64,000 bases of DNA from the NCBI RefSeq assembly GCF_051401765.1, contig NW_027480480.1, positions 2,728,001-2,792,000 on the forward strand, in the 5' to 3' direction. A program made the position numbers and the translations under genes. This stretch comes from Calliopsis andreniformis (taxonomy: Eukaryota; Arthropoda; Insecta; Hymenoptera; Andrenidae). Shown here piece by piece: positions 51,241 to 61,700 of the stretch. The notes beneath the pieces are model-generated. The model had not been told where the DNA came from. It searched no databases and saw only the letters and a program-made list of their open reading frames with translations. Each line of letters begins with the position of its first letter. Position 1 is the first letter of the stretch.

Positions 51241-54200
51241 GAGAATTGAGGATTGTGGATTGAGTATTGAGGATTGAGGATTGAGGATTGAAGATTGAAT
51301 ATTGATTATTGGAGATTGAGGATCGAGGATTGAGGGTTGTGGATTGAGGACGAGGACTGAGGGTTGAGTATTGATGTTTGAGGTCTGAGGATTGAGGATT
51401 GAGGATTGAGAATTGAGGACTCAAGATTGAGGATTGAAGATTGAGGATTGGGTGTTGAGGATTGAAGAATGTGGATTGAGGATTGATTATTGAGGATTGA
51501 GGATTAAAGATTGAGTATTGAGGATTGAAGATTGAAGACTGAGGATTGAGGATTGAGGATTGAGGGTTGAGGGTTGAAGATTGAGGATTGGGTATTGCGG
51601 ATTGAACATAGAGGATTGAAGGTTGAGGATTGGGTGTTGAGGATAGGTGATTGAGGATTGAGGATTGAGGATTGAGGATTGAGGATTGAGCATTGAAGAT
51701 TCAGTATTGAGGATTGAAGATTGAGGATTGAGGATTGAGGATTGAGGATTGAAGATTGAGTATTGAGGATTGAAGCCTGAGGATTGAGGATTGATGATTG
51801 AAGACTGAAGATTGGGTATTGAGGATTGAACATTGAGGATTGAGGATTGAGGATTGAGGTTTGAGGATTGAAGATAGAGTATTGAGGATTGAGGATTGAG
51901 GATTAAGGATTGAGTATGAGGGCTGAGGGTTGAGGGTAGGGGTTTGAGGACTGAGGACTGAGGATTGAGGATTGAGAACTGAGGACTGAGGATTGAGGAT
52001 TGAAGATTGAGGATTGAGGATTGAGGATGAGGGCTGTGGGTTGAGGATTGAGGTTTGTGGACTGAGGAATGAGGATTGAGGATTGAGAGTTGAGGATTGA
52101 GGATTGAGGATTGAAGACTGAGGATTGGGTGTTGAGGATTGAAGAATGAGGATTGAGGAATGAGGATTGAGGATTGAGGATTTAGGATTCAAGATTGAGT
52201 ATTGAGGATTGAAGCCTGGCGATTGAGGATTGAGGATTGAGGATTGACGATTGAGGATGGAGGATTGAAGATTGAGTATTGAGGATTGAAGATTGAGGAT
52301 CGAGGATTGAGGATTGAGGATTGAGTATTGAAGATTGAGGATTGGGGACTGAGTGTTGAGTGTTGAATGATGAGAATTGATGTTTGTGAATAAAGATTTG
52401 AAAATTGCAGATTGAGTATTGAGTATTGAAAACTGTGAATTGATGATATTCTATTGAGGATTGATAATTGACAACTGATTGTTGAGGACTGAGGTCTGAA
52501 GATTGAGGATTCGGGATTGAGGATACAGGTTTGAGGTTCGAGGACTGAGGATTGAGGGTTGAGGATTGAGGTTTGAGGATTGAGGATTGAGGATTGAGGA
52601 TTGAAGATTGAGTATTGGGTATTGCGGATTGAACATTGAGGATTGACGATTGAGGATTGAGGATTGAGGACTGAGGATTGAGGATTGATGATTGAGGATT
52701 GAGGATTGAGAATTGAGGATTGAGGATTGAGGATTGAGATCTGATTGTTGAGGACTGAGGTCTGAAGACTGAGGATTCAGGTTTGAGGATTCAGGATTGA
52801 GGTTTGAGGACTGAGGATTGAGGATTGAGGATTGAGGATTGAGGATTGAGGATTGAGGATTGAGGATTGAGGATTGAAGATTGAGGTTTGGGTATTGAGG
52901 ATTGATCATTGAGGATTGTGGATTGAGTATTGAGGACTGAGGATTGAGGATTGAAGATTGAATATTGATGATTGAAGATTGAGGATAGAGGATTGAGGGT
53001 TGTGGATTGAGGACGAGGACTGAGGGTTCAGTATTGATGTTTGAGGTCTGAGGATTGAGGATTGAGGATTGAGAATTGAGGACTGAGGATTGAGGATTGA
53101 AGATAGAGGATTGGGTGTTGAGGATTGAAGAATGTGGATTGAGGATTGAGGATTGAGGATTGAGGATTGAAGATTGAGTATTGAGGACTGAAGATTGAGG
53201 ATTGAGGATTGAGGATTGAGGATTGAGGGTTGAGGATTGAAGATTGAGGATTGGGTATTGCGGATTGAACATTGAGGATTGAAGATTGAGGGTTGGGTGT
53301 TGAGGATTGAAGAATGAGGATTGAGGATTGAGGATTGAGGATTGAGGATTGAAGATTCAGTATTGAGGGATGAAGATTGAGGATTATGGATTGAGGATTG
53401 AGGATTGAAGATTGAGTATAGAGGATTGAAGATTGTGGATTGAGGACGGAGTATTGAGGATTGAGGATTGAGTATTGAGGATTGAGGGTGGAAGACTGAG
53501 GATTGGGTATTGAGGATTGAACGTTGAGGGTTGAGGGTTGAGGATTGAGGATTGAGGATTGAAGATTGAAGATTGAATATTAATGATTGAAGATTGAGGA
53601 TCGAGGATTGAGGGTTGTGGATTGAGGACGAGGACTGAGGGTTCAGTATTGGTGTTTGAAGTCTGAGGATTCAGGATTGAGGATTGAGAATTGAGGACTG
53701 AGGATTGAGGATTGAAGATTGAGGATTCGGTATTGAGGATTGAAGAATGAGGATTGAGGAGTGAGGACTGAGGATTGAGTCTTGCAGATTGAGTATTGAG
53801 GATTGAATATTGAGGATTGAGGATTGAGGATTGAGGATTGAGGATTGAGGATTGAGGATTGAGGATTGAGGATTGAAGATTGAGTATTGAGGATTGAAGA
53901 TTGAGGATTGAGGATTGAGGATTGAGGATTGAGGATTGAAGATTGAGGATTCGGGATTGAGGATTGACGATTGAGTATTGAGCATTGACTATTGAGAATT
54001 GAGGATTGTGGTTTGAGTATTGAGGATTGAGGATTGATAATTGAAGATTGAATATTGATTATTGAAGATTGCGGATCGAGGATTGAGGGTTGTGGATTGA
54101 GGACGAGGACTGAGGGTTGAGTATTGATGTTTGAGGTCTGAGGATTGAGGATTGAGGATTGAGAATTGAGGACTGAAGATTGAGGATTGTAGATTGAGGA

Positions 54201-55040
54201 TTGGGTGTTGAGGATTGAAGAATGTGGATTGAGGATTGATTATTGAGGATTGAGGATTGAAGATTGAGTATTGAGGATTGAAGATTGAAGACTGAGGATT
54301 GAGGATTGAGGATTGAGGGTTGAGGGCTGAAGATTGAGGATTGGGTATTGCGGATTGAACGTAGAGGATTGATGGTTGAGGATTGGGTGTTGAGGATAGG
54401 TGATTGAGGATTGAGGATTGAGGATTGAGGATTGAGGATTGAGCATTGAAGATACAGTATTGAGGATTGAAGATTGAGGATTGAGGATTGAGGATTGAGG
54501 ATTGAAGATTGAGTATTGAGGATTGAAGCCTGAGGATTGAGGATTGATGATTGAAGACTGAAGATTGGGTATTGAGGATTGAACATTGAGGATTGAGGAT
54601 TGAGGATTGAGGTTTGAGGATTGAAGATTGAGTATTGAGGATTGAGGATTGAGGATTGAGGATTGAGTATGAGGGCTGAGGGTTGAGGGTAGGGGTTTGA
54701 GGACTGAGGACTGAGGATTGAGGATTGAGAACTGAGGACTGAGGATTGAGGATTGAAGATTGAGGATTGAGGATTGAGGATGAGGGCTGAGGGTTGAGGA
54801 TTGAGGTTTGTGGACTGAGGAATGAGGATTGAGGATTGAGAGTTGAGGATTGAGGATTGAGGATTGAAGACTGAGGATTGGGTGTTGAGGATTGAAGAAT
54901 GAGGATTGAGGAATGAGGATTGAGGATTGAGGATTTAGGATTCAAGATTGAGTATTGAGGATTGAAGCCTGGCGATTGAGGATTGAGGATTGAGGATTGA
55001 CGATTGAGGATGGAGGATTGAAGATTGAGTATTGAGGATT
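51241..55040 (+). repeat. 2.75-kb higher-order unit, first copy and start of second
   Basis: The unit beginning at the GAGAATTGAGGATTGTGG motif at 51,241 restarts near 53,994 and again near 56,754. The offset is 2,753 bp at first and 2,760 after about 52,740. The 7-bp change is one extra GGATTGA just before the GAGATCTGATTG marker in the later copy. A landmark core lies at 52,445 and corresponds to 55,198. Compared with the 3,633-bp unit, the first 1.2 kb is shared but 35 bp (five heptamers) shorter. No gene is seen. Confidence 0.88.
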
Positions 55041-58000
55041 GAAGATTGAGGATCGAGGATTGAGGATTGAGGATTGAGTATTGAAGATTGAGGATTGGGG
55101 ACTGAGTGTTGAGTGTTGAATGATGAGAATTGATGTTTGTGAATAAAGATTTGAAAATTGCAGATTGAGTATTGAGTATTGAAAACTGTGAATTGATGAT
55201 ATTCTATTGAGGATTGATAATTGACAACTGATTGTTGAGGACTGAGGTCTGAAGATTGAAGATTCGGGATTGAGGATACAGGTTTGAGGTTCGAGGACTG
55301 AGGATTGAGGGTTGAGGATTGAGGTTTGAGGATTGAGGATTGAGGATTGAGGATTGAAGATTGAGTATTGGGTATTGCGGATTGAACATTGAGGATTGAC
55401 GATTGAGGATTGAGGATTGAGGACTGAGGATTGAGGATTGATGATTGAGGATTGAGGATTGAGAATTGAGGATTGAGGATTGAGGATTGAGGATTGAGAT
55501 CTGATTGTTGAGGACTGAGGTCTGAAGACTGAGGATTCAGGTTTGAGGATTCAGGATTGAGGTTTGAGGACTGAGGATTGAGGATTGAGGATTGAGGATT
55601 GAGGATTGAGGATTGAGGATTGAGGATTGAGGATTGAAGATTGAGGTTTGGGTATTGAGGATTGATCATTGAGGATTGTGGATTGAGTATTGAGGACTGA
55701 GGATTGAGGATTGAAGATTGAATATTGATGATTGAAGATTGAGGATAGAGGATTGAGGGTTGTGGATTGAGGACGAGGACTGAGGGTTCAGTATTGATGT
55801 TTGAGGTCTGAGGATTGAGGATTGAGGATTGAGAATTGAGGACTGAGGATTGAGGATTGAAGATAGAGGATTGGGTGTTGAGGATTGAAGAATGTGGATT
55901 GAGGATTGAGGATTGAGGATTGAGGATTGAAGATTGAGTATTGAGGACTGAAGGTTGAGGATTGAGGATTGAGGATTGAGGATTGAGGGTTGAGGATTGA
56001 AGATTGAGGATTGGGTATTGCGGATTGAACATTGAGGATTGAAGATTGAGGGTTGAGTGTTGAGGATTGAAGAATGAGGATTGAGGATTGAGGATTGAGG
56101 ATTGAGGATTGAAGATTCAGTATTGAGGGATGAAGATTGAGGATTATGGATTGAGGATTGAGGATTGAAGATTGAGTATAGAGGATTGAAGATTGTGGAT
56201 TGAGGACGGAGTATTGAGGATTGAGGATTGAGTATTGAGGATTGAGGATGGAAGACTGAGGATTGGGTATTGAGGATTGAACGTTGAGGGTTGAGGGTTG
56301 AGGATTGAGGATTGAGGATTGAAGATTGAAGATTGAATATTAATGATTGAAGATTGAGGATCGAGGATTGAGGGTTGTGGATTGAGGACGAGGACTGAGG
56401 GTTCAGTATTGGTGTTTGAAGTCTGAGGATTCAGGATTGAGGATTGAGAATTGAGGACTGAGGATTGAGGATTGAAGATTGAGGATTCGGTATTGAGGAT
56501 TGAAGAATGAGGATTGAGGAGTGAGGACTGAGGATTGAGTCTTGCAGATTGAGTATTGAGGATTGAATATTGAGGATTGAGGATTGAGGATTGAGGATTG
56601 AGGATTGAGGATTGAGGATTGAGGATTGAGGATTGAAGATTGAGTATTGAGGATTGAAGATTGAGGATTGAGGATTGAGGATTGAGGATTGAGGATTGAA
56701 GATTGAGGATTCGGGATTGAGGATTGACGATTGAGTATTGAGCATTGACGATTGAGAATTGAGGATTGTGGTTTGAGTATTGAGGATTGAGGATTGATAA
56801 TTGAAGATTGAATATTGATTATTGAAGATTGAGGATCGAGGATTGAGGGTTGTGGATTGAGGACGAGGACTGAGGGTTGAGTATTGATGTTTGAGGTCTG
56901 AGGATTGAGGATTGAGGATTGAGAATTGAGGACTGAAGATTGAGGATTGTAGATTGAGGATTGGGTGTTGAGGATTGAAGAATGTGGATTGAGGATTGAT
57001 TATTGAGGATTGAGGATTGAAGATTGAGTATTGAGGATTGAAGATTGAAGACTGAGGATTGAGGATTGAGGATTGAGGGTTGAGGGCTGAAGATTGAGGA
57101 TTGGGTATTGCGGATTGAACGTAGAGGATTGATGGTTGAGGATTGGGTGTTGAGGATAGGTGATTGAGGATTGAGGATTGAGGATTGAGGATTGAGGATT
57201 GAGCATTGAAGATACAGTATTGAGGATTGAAGATTGAGGATTGAGGATTGAGGATTGAGGATTGAAGATTGAGTATTGAGGATTGAAGCCTGAGGATTGA
57301 GGACTGAGTATTGAGGATTGAGGATTGAGGATTGAGGATTGAGGATTGAAGACTGAAGATTGGGTATTGAGGATTGAACATTGAGGAATGAGGATTGAAG
57401 ATTGAGTATTGAGGATTGAATGTTGACGATTGAGGATTGAGAATTGAGGATTGAGGATTGAGGAATGAGCATTGAAGATTGAGTATTGAGCATTGACCGT
57501 TGAGGATTGTGGATTGAGGACTGAGGATTGAGGATTGAATATTGAGGATTGGGGACTGAGTGTTCAGGGTTGAGGATTGAGTATTGCGGATTGATCATTG
57601 AGGATTGGAGATTGAGGATAGAAGATTCAGTATTGAGGATTGAAGATTGAGGATTGAGGATTGAGGATTGAAGATTGAGTATTGAGGATTGAAGATTGAG
57701 GATTGAGGACTGAGAATTGAGGATTGAGGATTGAGGATTGGGGATTGAGGATTGAAGACTGAGGATTGGGTATTGAGGATTGAACATTGAGTGTTGAGTG
57801 TTGAGGATTGAGGATTGAGGATTGAGGATTGAAGATTGAATATTAATGATTGAAGATTGAGGATTGAGGATTGAGGGTTGCGGATTGAGGACGAGGACTG
57901 AGGGTTGAGTATTGGTGTTTGAAGTCTGAGGATTGAGGATTGTGGATTGAGAATTGAGGATTGTGGATTGAGGATTGAAGATTGAGGATTCGGTATTGAG

Positions 58001-58750
58001 GATTGAAGAATGAGAATTGAGGAGTGAGGACTGAGGACTGAGGATTGCAGTTTGAGTATTGAGGATTGAAGATTGAGGATTGAGGATTGAGGATTGAGGA
58101 TTGAGGATTGAGGATTGATGATTGAAGATTGAGTATTGAGGATTGAAGATTGAGGGTTGAGGATTGAGGATTGAGGATTGAGGATTGAAGATTGAGGATT
58201 GAAGATTGAATATTGATTATTGAAGATTGAGGATCGAGGATTGAGGGTTGTGGATTGAGGACGAGGACTGAGGGTTGAGTATTGATGTTTGAGGTCTGAG
58301 GATTGAGGATTGAGGATTTAGAATTGAGGACTGAAGATTGACGATTGTAGTTTGAGGATTGGGTGTTGAGGATTGAAGAATGTGGATTGAGGATTGATTA
58401 TTGAGGACTGAGGATTGAAGATTGAGTATTGAGGATTGAAGATTGAAGACTGAGGATTGAGGATTGAGGATTGAGGGTTGAGGGTTGAAGATTGAGGATT
58501 GGGTATTGCGGATTGAACATAGAGGATTGATGGTTGAGGATTGGGTGTTGAGGATAGGTGATTGAGGATTGAGGATTGAGGATTGAGGATTGAGGATTGA
58601 GCATTGAAGATTCAGTATTGAGGATTGAAGATTGAGGATTGAGGATTGAGGATTGAGGATTGAAGATTGAGTATTGAGGATTGAAGCCTGAGGATTGAGG
58701 ACTGAGTATTGAGGATTGAGGATTGAGGATTGAGGATTGAGGATTGAAGA
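55041..58750 (+). repeat. Higher-order segment A-long, copy 2
   Basis: This is the partner of 1-3,710 at offset 55,040. It contains the landmark at 55,198 and ATTAAT markers at 56,339 and 57,842. Its upstream part also belongs to the 2.75-kb tandem. At about 58,750 it joins sequence that corresponds to about 12,825, so relative to the left flank roughly 9.1 kb is missing between the two parts. No gene is seen. Confidence 0.93.
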
Positions 58751-61700
58751 TTGAAGATTGGGTATAGAGGATTGAACATTGAGGATTGAGGATTGAGTAT
58801 TGAGGTTTGAGGATTGAAGATTGAGTATTGAGGATTGAGGATTGAGGATTGAGTATTGAGTATGAGGGCTGAGGGTTGTGGGTAGGGGTTTGAGGACTGA
58901 GGACTGAGGATTGAGGATTGAGAACTGAGGACTGAGGATTGAGGATTGAAGATTGAGGATTGAGGATTGAGGATGAGGGCTGAGGGTTGAGGATTGAGGT
59001 TTGTGGACTGAGGAATGAGGATTGAGGATTGAGAGTTGAGGATTGAGGATTGAGGATTGAAGACTGAGGATTGGGTGTTGAGGATTGAAGAATGAGGATT
59101 TAGGAATGAGGATTGAGGATTGAGGATTTAGGATTCAAGATTGAGTATTGAGGATTGAAGCCTGGCGATTGAGGATTGAGGATTGAGGATTGACGATTGA
59201 GGATGGAGGATTGAAGATTGAGTATTGAGGATTGAAGATTGAGGATCGAGGATTGAGGATTGAGGATTGAGTATTGAAGATTGAGGATTGGGGACTGAGT
59301 GTTGAGTGTTGAATGATGAGAATTGATGTTTGTGAATAAAGATTTGAAAATTTCAGATTGAGTATTGAGTATTGAAAACTGTGAATTGATGATATTCTAT
59401 TGAGGATTGATAATTGACAACTGATTGTTGAGGACTGAGGTCTGAAGATTGAGGATTCGGGATTGAGGATACAGGTTTGAGGTTCGAGGACTGAGGATTG
59501 AGGGTTGAGGATTGAGGTTTGAGGATTGAGGATTGAGGATTGAGGATTGAAGATTGAGTATTGGGTATTGCGGATTGAACATTGAGGATTGACGATTGAG
59601 GATTGAGGATTGAGGACTGAGGATTGAGGATTGATGATTGAGGATTGAGGATTGAGAATTGAGGATTGAGGATTGAGGATTGAAGATTGAGGCCTTGGCA
59701 TTGAGGATTGAAGAATGAGGATTGAGGATTGAGGATTGAAGATTGAGGATTGCTGATTGAGTATCGAGGATGGAAGATTGAGGGTTGAGGATTGAGGATT
59801 GAGGATTGAGCATTGAGGATTGAGGATTGAGGATTGAGAATTGAGGACTGAGGATTGAGGATTGAAGATAGAGGATTAGGTGTTGAGGATTGAAGAATGT
59901 GGATTGAGGATTGAGGATTGAGGATTGAGGATTGAAGACTGAGTATTGAGGATTGAATATTGAGGATTGCGTATCGAGGATTGAGGATTGCGGACTGAGG
60001 ATTGAGGATTGCAGATTGAGTATTGAGGATTGAAGATTGAGGATTGAGGATTGAGGATTGAGGTTTGAGGATTGAAGATTGAGGATTGGGGATTGAGGAT
60101 TGACGGTTGAGTATTGAGTATTGAGGATTGAGAATTGAGGATTGAGGATTGAGGATTGAAGATTGAGGATTGGGTATTGAGGATTGAACATTGAGGATTG
60201 AGGATTGAGGATTGAGGTTTGAGGATTGAAGATTGAGTATTGAGGATTGAGGATTGAGGATTGAGGATTGAGTATGAGGGCTGAGGGTTGAGGGTAGGGG
60301 TTTGAGGACTGAGGACTGAGGATTGAGGATTGAGAACTGAGGACTGAGGATTGAGGATTGAAGATTGAGGATTGAGGATTGAGGATGAGGGCTGAGGGTT
60401 GAGGATTGAGGTTTGTGGACTGAGGAATGAGGATTGAGGATTGAGAGTTGAGGATTGAGGATTGAGGATTGAAGACTGAGGATTGGGTGTTGAGGATTGA
60501 AGAATGAGGATTTAGGAATGAGGATTGAGGATTGAGGATTTAGGATTCAAGATTGAGTATTGAGGATTGAAGCCTGGCGATTGAGGATTGAGGATTGAGG
60601 ATTGACGATTGAGGATGGAGGATTGAAGATTGAGTATTGAGGATTGAAGATTGAGGATCGAGGATTGAGGATTGAGGATTGAGTATTGAAGATTGAGGAT
60701 TGGGGACTGAGTGTTGAGTGTTGAATGATGAGAATTGATGTTTGTGAATAAAGATTTGAAAATTGCAGATTGAGTATTGAGTATTGAAAACTGTGAATTG
60801 ATGATATTCTATTGAGGATTGATAATTGACAACTGATTGTTGAGGACTGAGGTCTGAAGATTGAGGATTCGGGATTGAGGATACAGGTTTGAGGTTCGAG
60901 GACTGAGGATTGAGGATTGAGGATTGAAGATTGAGGATTGGGTATTGAGGATTGAACATTGAGGATTGAGGATTGAGGATTGAGGTTTGAGGATTGAAGA
61001 TTGAGTATTGAGGATTGAGGATTGAGGATTGAAGATTGAGGCCTTGGCATTGAGGATTGAAGAATGAGGATTGAGGATTGAGGATTGAAGATTGAGGATT
61101 GCTGATTGAGTATCGAGGATGGAAGATCGAGGGTTGAGGATTGAGGATTGAGGATTGAGCATTGAGGATTGAGGATTGAGGATTGAGAATTGAGGACTGA
61201 GGATTGAGGATTGAAGATAGAGGATTAGGTGTTGAGGATTGAAGAATGTGGATTGAGGATTGAGGATTGAGGATTGAGGATTGAAGACTGAGTATTGAGG
61301 ATTGAATATTGAGGATTGCGTATCGAGGATTGAGGATTGCGGACTGAGGATTGAGGATTGCAGATTGAGTATTGAGGATTGAAGACTAAGGATTGAGGAT
61401 TGAGGATTGAGGTTTGAGGATTGAAGATTGAGGATTGGGGATTGAGGATTGACGATTGAGTATTGAGTATTGAGGATTGAGAATTGAGGATTGAGGATTG
61501 AGGATTGAAGATTGAGGATTGGGTATTGAGGATTGAACATTGAGGATTGAGGATTGAGGATTGAGGTTTGAGGATTGAAGATTGAGTATTGAGGATTGAG
61601 GATTGAGGATTGAGGATTGAGTATGAGGGCTGAGGGTTGAGGGTAGGGGTTTGAGGACTGAGGACTGAGGATTGAGGATTGAGAACTGAGGACTGAGGAT

